DNA from: an uncultured Psychroserpens sp.
GTDB taxonomy: Bacteria > Bacteroidota > Bacteroidia > Flavobacteriales > Flavobacteriaceae
Direction: 5' to 3'
Length of the DNA: 64,000 bases
NCBI RefSeq assembly: GCF_947500255.1
Contig: NZ_CANMRL010000007.1
Location: 62,001 to 126,000, forward strand
Shown here: positions 18,097 to 25,945 of the stretch, in pieces
How positions within the stretch are numbered: the first letter of the stretch is position 1
Layout of the letters: every line of letters starts with the position of its first letter
Notes under the pieces: generated by a model
Database searches by the model: none
The model's input: the letters and a program-made list of their open reading frames with translations, nothing else
What the model was told of the DNA's origin: nothing
Translations under genes and position numbers: made by a program

Positions 18097-18104
18097 CAAA
18101 GGTA
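18097..18104 (-). promoter_or_regulatory. -7 box of smpB
   Basis: TACCTTTG on the minus strand ends only 6 bases before the ATG of smpB. If transcription begins about 5-7 bases after the box, the mRNA begins at or just before the start codon. It also overlaps the alternative TTG start. Confidence 0.5.
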
Positions 18105-18172
18105 ATTATTTTTAACTTTTATAGCTGTTATGAAATGATTAGTTTTCCGACTTAGTTTTAAACCAATCGTAT

Positions 18173-18913
18173 ATGAAATATCTAGTAGTTGTTATTTTGT
18201 CTTTTTGTTTTCTAAATTGTAAACAGGATGTTCGTGAAGATATGTCTGCTCAATCACTTATTGATAGAAGTATTGAAGTATCTGGAGGGCATTTAATAGA
18301 TTCTACTATCATAGATTTTGATTTTAGAGACAAGCATTATATGTCTTTTAGAAACAAAGGTGTTTTCCACTTAGAGCGTAGATTTAAAGATTCGGTTAAC
18401 GAGACTAAGGATATCCTTAACAATAAAGGATTCATGAGACTTATAAATAACTTTCCTATGGCTGTTAGAGATTCAATGGCTGTTAAATATTCAGCTTCAG
18501 TGAACTCTGTTCATTATTTTTCTGTATTGCCATATGGTTTAAATGACAAGGCTGTTAATAAGGAATTGTTAGATGACACAACAATCAAAAATAAGACTTA
18601 TCATACAATTAAAGTCACATTCAACGAAGATGGAGGAGGAGAGGACTATGAAGATGTTTTTATCTATTGGATCAATAAAGATACTTTTAAAGTCGATTAT
18701 CTCGCTTATTCCTATGATGAGAGTGACGGATTGGGATTACGGTTTAGAGAAGCGTATAATGAACGCTATGTTGAGGGAATTCGCTTTGTAGATTATAATA
18801 ATTACAAACCTGAAAATCCTTCAATACCATTGATCAAATTGGCAGAGCTATTTGATCAAGGTGCCTTGAAACTCTTATCTAAGATAGAATTGGAAAATGT
18901 GACGGTTAATTAA
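18173..18913 (+). CDS. DUF6503-like lipoprotein
   Basis: This 246-residue protein has a lipoprotein signal (lipobox ending FLNC, C16), then a domain with SLIDRSIEVSGGHLIDSTI, DKHYMSFRNKGVFHLERRF and YEDVFIYWINKDTFKVDYLAYSY. I recognise the pattern as the DUF6503 family of Bacteroidota, which resembles lipoprotein-carrier-like beta folds; the function is unknown. It overlaps the convergent histidine phosphatase gene by 8 bases (18906-18913), so neither has room for its own terminator between them. Confidence 0.88.
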   Translation: MKYLVVVILSFCFLNCKQDVREDMSAQSLIDRSIEVSGGHLIDSTIIDFDFRDKHYMSFRNKGVFHLERRFKDSVNETKDILNNKGFMRLINNFPMAVRDSMAVKYSASVNSVHYFSVLPYGLNDKAVNKELLDDTTIKNKTYHTIKVTFNEDGGGEDYEDVFIYWINKDTFKVDYLAYSYDESDGLGLRFREAYNERYVEGIRFVDYNNYKPENPSIPLIKLAELFDQGALKLLSKIELENVTVN

Positions 18914-19421
18914 TAGTTAGGACTTGATCTATCGTTTTTCCATTGGAAATAGTAACGATATATAAGTTTCCGTTATTATTGTCATCAATATCTTCATATT
19001 TTTTTTCCTTCAAAACCATATTGACAAAAGCAGGTGTGGTGTTGCTATGACCTACAACTAAGACTGTTTGACCTTTTGTTGCTGTAGCGAAGTCTTCAGA
19101 ATATAATGCTCTAGGATCGTAAAATTGAATTTCAACTTTATTTTTCTCAGCTGTTGGAGCTGCTGTTTGCATAGTTCGGTTGTATTGTGTTGAGTATACA
19201 GCATCAAATTTCACATGCTGAAGAATTTCACTCCAATGGATAGCTCTTGTTTTACCAGTTTGAGTTAAGTCTGGATTTCTGTTTGTTTTATCACTTCTAT
19301 CTTTTTCGGCATGACGAATAAAATAATAAGTTGTGGTCTCAGACTCTACTTTAGTTTTTTCTTGAGAAAATGAAGGTAAAGAGATAGCAACGATAAGTAA
19401 AAGTGTAAAAATATGTTTCAT
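18906..19421 (-). CDS. Exported histidine phosphatase family protein
   Basis: This 171-residue protein has a signal peptide (MKHIFTLLLIVAISLPSFSQ) followed by a phosphoglycerate mutase-like/SixA-type domain. The phosphate-binding RHAEK is at about 35-39 and the second histidine is in VVGHSNTTPAFV. The family transfers phosphate through the RHG/RHA histidine. As an exported protein it probably dephosphorylates an extracytoplasmic substrate that I cannot name. It is followed by the convergent DUF6503 gene and lies 6 bases after the stop of the hydrolase gene. Confidence 0.93.
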   Translation of the reverse strand: MKHIFTLLLIVAISLPSFSQEKTKVESETTTYYFIRHAEKDRSDKTNRNPDLTQTGKTRAIHWSEILQHVKFDAVYSTQYNRTMQTAAPTAEKNKVEIQFYDPRALYSEDFATATKGQTVLVVGHSNTTPAFVNMVLKEKKYEDIDDNNNGNLYIVTISNGKTIDQVLTIN

Positions 19422-19427
19422 TAGGTT

Positions 19428-20207
19428 TTAATTTTTAAAAGGGTCTATAAATTCATTTACAACATTCCAATTGTCTGTGACATCATGATCTACTCGACTT
19501 TCAACTAACATTGATGAGCCATGAACACCATATTGAGCCACATAGGTTTTATGTCCGAAAGATTGTGCCAATGCTAGTTGATCTTTCACGCTTTGAAATT
19601 CGGCTTCTCTTTGAGGCCGCAATAACAGCATTGGAACTTTCAAGGTTTCAAAATACGGATTAGGAAGGCAATCTTTTAATTGATCACCTGAAGCTGGTGA
19701 GAATGCCAAAACTGCGTCGATATCTTTTGATCTATTATGAGCTAACTGGATAGCTAACGAAGCACTATAGCTACTTCCCCAAACTAATTTTTTGCCAGTA
19801 AACCCTTCAGAAATCACATAATCTAGAGTACGTTCTAAATCTGGATAAGCATCACAGTATCCGTAATTATTGGTAGATATATCAGAAACGGTTTTATTAT
19901 GATTACCATAAATTTGTCCGCCTACTCGCTGGTCTATAGCAAGAACATTAAAACCTTTGTTCGTTAATTTGGGTATAATGGTATGATATTCGGCTTCCCA
20001 ATTAGATCCACCTTGATGGAATAATAGAATTATAGAAGCCTCTTTATTGGTTTTAAACAGTTTACCTTGGATTTGAATACTGTCTGTTGTATAGAAACGA
20101 ACACGATTGTCATTGTTTTCAGATGTAGTGTTCTCTGTTTTCACATCACCATTACAGGCAAATAGGAGAGTTAATAGACTAATAAAGATGAAAACGGAAG
20201 ATTTCAT
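19428..20207 (-). CDS. Alpha/beta hydrolase lipoprotein
   Basis: I use the ATG at 20207 (259 residues), since the earlier ATG at 20231 adds 8 residues before the signal. The lipobox is LLFAC (C18). The hydrolase core has the oxyanion motif LLFHQGGSN, the nucleophile elbow VWGSSYSASLA and the acid region in VPMLLLRPQREAEF; HGSSMLVES carries a likely catalytic histidine. The substrate is unknown. It shares a transcript with the phosphatase gene downstream. Confidence 0.9.
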   Translation of the reverse strand: MKSSVFIFISLLTLLFACNGDVKTENTTSENNDNRVRFYTTDSIQIQGKLFKTNKEASIILLFHQGGSNWEAEYHTIIPKLTNKGFNVLAIDQRVGGQIYGNHNKTVSDISTNNYGYCDAYPDLERTLDYVISEGFTGKKLVWGSSYSASLAIQLAHNRSKDIDAVLAFSPASGDQLKDCLPNPYFETLKVPMLLLRPQREAEFQSVKDQLALAQSFGHKTYVAQYGVHGSSMLVESRVDHDVTDNWNVVNEFIDPFKN

Positions 20208-20305
20208 TTTAGAGTTTTTAGTGATAATCAAATATAAATGACTCTAATTCTAAAACTGAAAAAACTATGTTAAATCTTATATTGTGATAGAGTACAGTAC
20301 AGCTA

Positions 20306-20968
20306 CTAGTAATTAGCACGTGAAAACTCACCATTAGAAATTGCTACACCTTTTGATGTTCCAATACGTTCAACACCAATATCTGTATATTTTCGAGCAG
20401 TTTCGTAATCACTTATGCCACCAGAGGCTTTTATTTTGCATTTATCTCTAACGGTTTTTCTAATAATCTTCACAGCAGTAAGAGTAGCTCCGCTTTTTGT
20501 GAATCCTGTTGATGTTTTTACAAAATCAACTTTTGCGTCAAGACAAATTTCAGAAGCTTTTACGATTCCGTTTTTTGAAAGTTCGCTAATTTCTATAATA
20601 ACTTTTAATGGGGTTTTTCCAATTGCGGTTTTAACGTCTTTGATGTCTTTAAAAACTTCAACATAGTTCTTGCTTTTAAAAACTCCAATGTTCATAACCA
20701 TGTCTATTTCATGCGCACCATCATTTATTGCTTGTTTGGCTTCAAAAACCTTTGCCTCAGTAGAAGAGGCGCCTAAAGGGAATCCAACAACTGTACATAT
20801 TTTTATTTTGGTATCTTTTAATAATTGTTTTGCTAAAGGGACATAGCAACTGTTGATACATACAGCATAAAATTTATGTTTCTTGGCTTGATTGCAATGA
20901 TCGATAATGTCACGTTCAGTGGCAGATGCACTTAAGAGTGTGTGGTCAATATATGAGTTAATATTCAT
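20306..20968 (-). CDS. deoC: Deoxyribose-phosphate aldolase
   Basis: DeoC cleaves 2-deoxyribose 5-phosphate into glyceraldehyde 3-phosphate and acetaldehyde. The 220-residue TIM barrel has IDHTLL at the start, the Schiff-base lysine in VDFVKTSTGF, the proton-relay lysine in KIKASGGI, and the end motif ERIGTSKGVAI. It is a single gene with a -7 box about 90 bases upstream; no other nucleoside-catabolism genes (deoA, deoB, deoD) are adjacent. Confidence 0.97.
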   Translation of the reverse strand: MNINSYIDHTLLSASATERDIIDHCNQAKKHKFYAVCINSCYVPLAKQLLKDTKIKICTVVGFPLGASSTEAKVFEAKQAINDGAHEIDMVMNIGVFKSKNYVEVFKDIKDVKTAIGKTPLKVIIEISELSKNGIVKASEICLDAKVDFVKTSTGFTKSGATLTAVKIIRKTVRDKCKIKASGGISDYETARKYTDIGVERIGTSKGVAISNGEFSRANY

Positions 20969-21057
20969 ATTAAAGTAGGCAAATTTTTACTAATCCTTGA
21001 TTTGAAGAAGAACTAGTACGCTTTTAACTAATGTAAATTTGGGAATTAATAGCGGTT

Positions 21058-21065
21058 CAAAGTTA
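21058..21065 (-). promoter_or_regulatory. Putative -7 box of deoC
   Basis: The minus strand reads TAACTTTG, a perfect TAnnTTTG, about 90 bases before the deoC start. There is no clear -33 element. Confidence 0.35.
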
Positions 21066-21142
21066 GTAATTAAATCTAACAATCATAACCTTAATTACTA
21101 AAGTTTTATTGTGTAAACAATGAGTTTTAAACAGTTTTTTAA

Positions 21143-21169
21143 CAAAAAAGCCTCTAAATTAGAGGCTTA
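21143..21169 (-). terminator. Rho-independent terminator of the TraB-family gene
   Basis: AAGCCTCTaaatTAGAGGCTT forms an 8-base-pair stem. On the minus strand it is followed by a run of six T. It lies 20 bases after the stop of the TraB gene and ends that transcript before deoC. Confidence 0.85.
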
Positions 21170-21188
21170 ACGCTTAATTTGTATTGAT

Positions 21189-22049
21189 TTAGTTTACTGC
21201 TTTTACAGTATATCCAGCTTTGCGCAATAGCTTTATAACGCCATTTTCTCCTGCAAGATGGCCTGCTCCAACTCCAAAAAAAGTAGGTTGTTTCTTAGAA
21301 AAGTCTTCAATTTTTGAAATCCAATTCTTATTTCTGTTGTCAAGAAGTTTATCTCTATGCTTAGTCGTTGACAAATTTTTATCTTCTTTCATCATGGTAT
21401 CCATACCTTCAATATCTTCTGTATCATAGAGTTTGAGCATTTTATCAAAAGATTCTTTGTCGTGAGCTAAATTATCTTTTGCTGAACGTAATAAATCAGC
21501 CACCTGATCTTTATAAGGGATTTCATCAAAAACGTTTAATTGTTCTTCAACTGTTTCCAGACCTAGAATTTCTTCCTCTTGTTCATGAGCTACTTTCATT
21601 AATTCCTCCTCGTATGATTGGATTGGGCAGCCTAGTAATTTTGGAAGAAACATAGCACTTATAAAGAATGGTTTAACGTTTCCGAGAGATTCTAGAGGCA
21701 TTCCCATTTGTTCTTTAATAAATTTCGATAATGTCTCATATTCTTCAGCACTAACTAAGTCTTTAATGGTTTTGCCATCTTTCATATAAAGCCCACTCAT
21801 CATGGTGGTTTGCATAGATGGGTCGTCTATATCTAGCTCTAAAACTAAAAGTTTCGTGTCTTTCATGGCTTTTTGAACATCTTCGTCTAAAGTTGCATTA
21901 CAGGTCATATGTATTGTGCCATAAAGAAATGATGATTCTTTTAAACCGTTACCAGATATTTCCCATAGTAATGACTTTTCAAGTTCTTGGGCACATGATA
22001 GATTAAATACACCAAGACATAGCGCCAAACATAATAGTAGTTTTTTCAT
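21189..22049 (-). CDS. TraB/GumN-family protein
   Basis: This 286-residue protein has a signal peptide (MKKLLLCLALCLGVFNLSCAQ) and then the TraB/GumN pattern: FLYGTIHMTCN near the start, LVLELDID, a helical middle, and the C-terminal GVGAGHLAGENGVIKLLRKAGY, with the conserved GxxH motifs. TraB-fold proteins are thought to be metal-dependent hydrolases related to Tiki proteases; the substrate here is unknown. It is transcribed on its own behind a 57-base gap from the thioesterase gene and ends at a terminator. Confidence 0.93.
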   Translation of the reverse strand: MKKLLLCLALCLGVFNLSCAQELEKSLLWEISGNGLKESSFLYGTIHMTCNATLDEDVQKAMKDTKLLVLELDIDDPSMQTTMMSGLYMKDGKTIKDLVSAEEYETLSKFIKEQMGMPLESLGNVKPFFISAMFLPKLLGCPIQSYEEELMKVAHEQEEEILGLETVEEQLNVFDEIPYKDQVADLLRSAKDNLAHDKESFDKMLKLYDTEDIEGMDTMMKEDKNLSTTKHRDKLLDNRNKNWISKIEDFSKKQPTFFGVGAGHLAGENGVIKLLRKAGYTVKAVN

Positions 22050-22106
22050 AATTAAAGTTTAGATTTTATAATATGTATGAGTAGCTACCAAAATGTTACA
22101 TCTATT

Positions 22107-22604
22107 TTAAATTTCAGCCTTTATTCTTTTAAATTCTAATAGGCGATCTTCAAATTTATCAGCATTTATAGGTGTAACAATACTCTTGAATAGACCTATA
22201 AGATCTTCGGAATGTGTTTCTCTAGATTGCTTGAGAAGATTAAAATGCACAAAACTACACCATATGACAGCTTTTAACTGTGATTTATCTTCATTGTACA
22301 TTCGCATTTCTACTTTCAACTGACTAGAATCATAGTATATTAATTGTGATTCTATAGTTACAGTTTCCATTAAAAAAGCAGGTTTTAAATAGGCAATTTG
22401 ATTACTGCTTGAGACCCAACTCTTTCCAATTTGCTGTGCCATTTTATAGATATCTACATTATAATGCTCTACTAATTGATCTTCACGATGGTTCATGAAA
22501 TAATTAATATAGCTTCCATTATTTAAATGATTGAAAGGATCACAATCTTGAAATCTAATTTTTGTTTTACTACTTACAATTTTTGGTAATTCCATAATTA
22601 TCAT
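22107..22604 (-). CDS. Acyl-CoA thioesterase (hotdog fold), operator-controlled
   Basis: This 165-residue 4HBT-type hotdog protein has the motif RFQDCDPFNHLNNGSYINYFMNHRED, with the catalytic aspartate in QDCDPFNH. Homologues hydrolyse acyl-CoA. The ATG at 22604 is used; a second ATG lies 9 bases later. A 20-base palindrome (22612-22631) sits just upstream and shares its half-sites with the one before tetR. This predicts repression by the TetR protein encoded just upstream in the same direction. Confidence 0.93.
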   Translation of the reverse strand: MIIMELPKIVSSKTKIRFQDCDPFNHLNNGSYINYFMNHREDQLVEHYNVDIYKMAQQIGKSWVSSSNQIAYLKPAFLMETVTIESQLIYYDSSQLKVEMRMYNEDKSQLKAVIWCSFVHFNLLKQSRETHSEDLIGLFKSIVTPINADKFEDRLLEFKRIKAEI

Positions 22605-22611
22605 TTTTTAA

Positions 22612-22631
22612 AATATACCAAACGGTATATT
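22612..22631. promoter_or_regulatory. TetR-type operator before the thioesterase gene
   Basis: AATATACC AAAC GGTATATT: 8-base outer arms (AATATACC/GGTATATT) around a non-palindromic 4-base centre. The arms are identical to those of the palindrome in front of tetR. It lies 8 bases before the thioesterase ATG and inside the 42-base gap after tetR. Confidence 0.75.
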
Positions 22632-22646
22632 ATTGGTTAAATTTTT

Positions 22647-23243
22647 TTAAACTTTTAATTCGTTATGAATCATTTGATCGATTTGATTCATAGTGTCTTT
22701 CATATAAAATTCGTCATCCATGGTGTAGGTCATAAACACTGCACCTTGAATCATAGTATCCAATCGTTTAGCATACTGCATGGCGTTTATTTCGGTTGAA
22801 ATTTCACCTGCTTCTATACCATTTTCTATAATTGTAGCGACTTGGTCTTGAATTTTCTCAATTACTATTTTTACATTTTCCAATAGAGGTGTATTTTGAT
22901 TATTCGCATCTACACCAATGTTAAGTACAGGACAACCACCAAGTTGTTTACTATAATCATAATAATTTCTGTAAAAATCTGAAATTAAAAATAACTTCTG
23001 AATAGGCGAATCGCTGAGTTCTAAATGTCTAGCAATGCGTTTCATTAAGGCTTTCACAGTAAATTTAAATGCAGAAATGGCAAGTTCTTCTTTATTTTTA
23101 AAGTTGCCATAGATTGCTCCTTTAGTTAAACCAGTAGCTTGTGTTATATCGCTCATGCTTGTTGCAGCATAACCATTTTGATTAAAAATTGGTGCTACTG
23201 TCTCTAAAATAAACTGCTTTGTAAGTTCTGCTTTGGTTTGCAT
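22647..23243 (-). CDS. TetR/AcrR-family transcriptional regulator
   Basis: This 198-residue protein has an N-terminal helix-turn-helix (about 8-55, SMSDITQATGLTKGAIYGNFKNKEEL) and an all-helical ligand domain. The wHTH matches AcrR-type repressors. The C-terminal domain, with QYAKRLDTMIQGAVFMTYTMDDE, gives no clear ligand. The gene has a perfect palindrome 19 bases upstream and controls the thioesterase gene behind it through a second copy, so an acyl-CoA or fatty-acid signal is plausible. Autoregulation is inferred from the operator position. Confidence 0.94.
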   Translation of the reverse strand: MQTKAELTKQFILETVAPIFNQNGYAATSMSDITQATGLTKGAIYGNFKNKEELAISAFKFTVKALMKRIARHLELSDSPIQKLFLISDFYRNYYDYSKQLGGCPVLNIGVDANNQNTPLLENVKIVIEKIQDQVATIIENGIEAGEISTEINAMQYAKRLDTMIQGAVFMTYTMDDEFYMKDTMNQIDQMIHNELKV

Positions 23244-23261
23244 GACAACAAATATATATAA

Positions 23262-23281
23262 AATATACCAATTGGTATATT
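23262..23281. promoter_or_regulatory. TetR-type operator before tetR
   Basis: AATATACCAATTGGTATATT is a perfect 20-base palindrome, 18 bases upstream of the tetR start. A copy with the same arms lies before the downstream thioesterase gene. Confidence 0.8.
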
Positions 23282-23350
23282 AAAAAACAAAAAGAATTTT
23301 TATTTGGATGCACTTATAAGAAAAACAGAGTGCAAACCTTTAATGAATAC

Positions 23351-24931
23351 CTAATCAATGATTAGTTTTTTAGTTGTCATTCCTTTGTCAGATTTTATTT
23401 CGAAAATATATAATCCGCTACTAATTTGATCTCTAATATCAATGGTAATCTTGTTGGAAACTCTATTGCTATCATCTATACGGAGTAGTTTTTTGCCATT
23501 AATACTATAGATTTGAATTGAAAAATTGGATGAAATACGATCATCTAATGTGACAGTGATTACCCCATTACTTGGATTAGGAATAATGCTAACGAGATCT
23601 TCATTATTAAATTCTTGATTAGAAAGTGAGGTGTTTTCTTGCATAAAAATTTTATAGCCATCACATGTACCAAGAATGATATCCATAAAACCATCGTCGT
23701 TAATGTCTATATAATCATGATCATAGGTTGAGACATTCCAAGCATTAATTGTGCTTCCATAAGGATGTATTAAATTACCACTGTGAAGGCCGTCATTTTC
23801 AAAAATAATAAATCGTCTAATTTCACTAGTTTCACAAGGTGGGAGATCTGTATCTACACTAGATAGACCAATATCTAAATCGCCATCATCATCTAAGTCA
23901 ATCATTTTTACATTTCCGCCAAAACCATCAGTTCTATTCGTTGGCATAGTATATTGCGTAGCGCTAACGCTTTGGTCTATAATGACACTTGTGACCTTAT
24001 CAACATAATCGGCTGCATCATCGACTAAATAAAAATCAAGAAAGCCATTATCATCTAAATCACCTGCTGTAAACATGTATGGATTTGGACCAGGTAATCT
24101 TTGCCAATTGGTAAATGTTGCATCACCATTATTGTATAAAATTATAGTGCCTTTGGTATTAAAGGGAGCGATGTCATTTAAGCCTAAATTTTTGACGATA
24201 TCTAAATCAAGATCATTATCTACATCATGAAATTCTACACCAGTTCCAAAACTAGAATTCCTTAGATCACCTAATCGACTTACGGTCTCATCGGTGAAAT
24301 TTCCTGTACCATCATTAATTAATAGTACGTCTCTTGCATTCCCAGAAGGTGCATAATTTATCATATATAGATCGTTGGAATTATTTCCTGTTAAATCGCC
24401 TCCCCAACCTGCGCAAAATTGTATTGGGTTTACTGTAATTGTAGGCAATCGTGTACTGGATTCGTCTGCAAAGCCTTGCCAATCACCAGATGCATCATTT
24501 CCTTGATTGATAAAGAGTTTTGGTTGATCGCCAAAGGTACTAATGATAAAGAGGTCTAACCATTCATCATTATTCACATCAACACAAACCACATCTCTTG
24601 AATCTGTAACATCTGATAAAAAATCTGGAGCATAAAGATTAGTTTCGTCTGTTAAAACACCATCTCTATTCATAAATAGCAAATCTGTTTTAGCTCCAGG
24701 AGCGGAAAACGGTGATTTTCTCACGACAACTAGGTCCATTTTTGAATCTTTGTCAAAATCGCCAACTGCTAAATCTTTTTCTTGATCATCAACAGCATTA
24801 ACATCAGTATTTCCAGTGACATTAGTAATAACAATACGTGTATCGGTTTCATCATCAAAATTCACCCATTGTGCACTGGTACTAGAGTAAATAAAAGTAA
24901 ATAGAAGTAGGAAAGTGTATTTTGTTTTCAT
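23351..24931 (-). CDS. FG-GAP/VCBS repeat protein with T9SS sorting domain
   Basis: This 526-residue secreted protein has a signal peptide (about 1-20) and many DxDxDxxxD calcium-binding-like FG-GAP repeats (such as DFDKDSKMDLVV, DVNNDEWLDLFI, DDDGDLDIGL), which form a beta-propeller. The C-terminus is a T9SS type A domain: IIPNPSNGVITVTL, then ISSGLYIFEIKSDKG and KKLIID. It should be exported by the type IX system and attached or released at the cell surface. Its biological role is unknown. A second such protein begins at 62826. Confidence 0.92.
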   Translation of the reverse strand: MKTKYTFLLLFTFIYSSTSAQWVNFDDETDTRIVITNVTGNTDVNAVDDQEKDLAVGDFDKDSKMDLVVVRKSPFSAPGAKTDLLFMNRDGVLTDETNLYAPDFLSDVTDSRDVVCVDVNNDEWLDLFIISTFGDQPKLFINQGNDASGDWQGFADESSTRLPTITVNPIQFCAGWGGDLTGNNSNDLYMINYAPSGNARDVLLINDGTGNFTDETVSRLGDLRNSSFGTGVEFHDVDNDLDLDIVKNLGLNDIAPFNTKGTIILYNNGDATFTNWQRLPGPNPYMFTAGDLDDNGFLDFYLVDDAADYVDKVTSVIIDQSVSATQYTMPTNRTDGFGGNVKMIDLDDDGDLDIGLSSVDTDLPPCETSEIRRFIIFENDGLHSGNLIHPYGSTINAWNVSTYDHDYIDINDDGFMDIILGTCDGYKIFMQENTSLSNQEFNNEDLVSIIPNPSNGVITVTLDDRISSNFSIQIYSINGKKLLRIDDSNRVSNKITIDIRDQISSGLYIFEIKSDKGMTTKKLIID

Positions 24932-25162
24932 GGTTGAGGGTTTTATAGGTTAAAGAAAATCTGTTTAAAGAACACGATCAATTTGATATATACTAAGATT
25001 CATCTTTTAAAAATAATCATTTTATTAGAAATAAACAGTAACAGGTTGTTTTTCAGTGATTTCTAAATCTAAAATAGTTTTAAATAAGCGAGTTTAAAAC
25101 AGCTTTTAAAACAAAGTTTTTAGACTATGATTTTTGTCATAAATCTTAATGTTTTTTCAATC

Positions 25163-25170
25163 TAATTTTG
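25163..25170 (+). promoter_or_regulatory. Putative -7 box of the OmpW gene
   Basis: TAATTTTG matches TAnnTTTG, 24 bases before the ATG at 25194. No -33 TTG at the normal 17-23-base spacing. Confidence 0.4.
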
Positions 25171-25193
25171 TGTAAATCTTAAATAGATATAAC

Positions 25194-25817
25194 ATGAAAA
25201 AAATAATTTTCGCATTACTAATGACAGGTCTTTTTACGATGACCAATGTCAATGCTCAAGAGACAAATTCAACTGATGACACAAGTTTTAATAGATGGCA
25301 AGCACGCTTTAGAGTGGTTGCAGTAATCCCTTCTCCAGATGATGATATCGATGGTGCAGATGTTGATATTTCTACAACTTTTGTTCCTGAGGTGGATTTT
25401 ACATATTTCTTTAATAGAAATCTTGCTGCAGAGTTAATTTTAGCAACGACAAAGCATGAGGTAGAGGTAGAGAATGGTCCAGATTTAGGATATGTTTGGT
25501 TATTGCCACCAACGCTAAATTTACAATATCATTTTTATGCCGATGAGTTTAAGCCTTATGTTGGGGCAGGAATAAATTATACCATATTCTATGCAGAAGA
25601 CGCAGGTGATTTGGATGATATTGATTATGAAAATACAATTGGTTTTTCACTACAGGCAGGATTAGATTACAACTTAAACGACAAATGGTTCTTGAACCTA
25701 GATGTCAAGAAGTTATTTCTTAATACAGATGTGACTTTAAATAATGATGCATCTACTGAAGCTAAAGTAGATATAGATCCTTTAATAATTGGGTTTGGAG
25801 TAGGTATGAAATTCTAA
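25194..25817 (+). CDS. ompW: OmpW-family outer-membrane protein
   Basis: This 207-residue protein has a signal peptide ending near NVNAQ (residue 22), followed by an eight-stranded barrel. The family motif WLLPPTLNLQYHFYADE is followed by PYVGAGINYTIFY, and the protein ends in a C-terminal F (GVGMKF). OmpW/AlkL-like proteins form small barrels for hydrophobic compounds. It has an acidic linker near DIDGADVDIS. It stands alone; a hairpin follows before clpB. Confidence 0.9.
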   Translation: MKKIIFALLMTGLFTMTNVNAQETNSTDDTSFNRWQARFRVVAVIPSPDDDIDGADVDISTTFVPEVDFTYFFNRNLAAELILATTKHEVEVENGPDLGYVWLLPPTLNLQYHFYADEFKPYVGAGINYTIFYAEDAGDLDDIDYENTIGFSLQAGLDYNLNDKWFLNLDVKKLFLNTDVTLNNDASTEAKVDIDPLIIGFGVGMKF

Positions 25818-25848
25818 TAAAAATTAATTATCTATAACACTTATAACG

Positions 25849-25892
25849 GAAAAGCAACGCTCGTTTTATTTCTAAAACTTACGTTGCTTTTC
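25849..25892. terminator. Long hairpin between convergent ompW and clpB
   Basis: GAAAAGCAACG pairs with CGTTGCTTTTC, with an additional inner stem (GTTTTA/TAAAAC). The right arm ends in TTTTC on the plus strand and the left arm mirrors it on the minus strand. Most likely it terminates both genes. Confidence 0.65.
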
Positions 25893-25945
25893 AACTAACC
25901 AACCACTTAAAAGACTGTTATATAATCATTTTGTTACACGAATAT

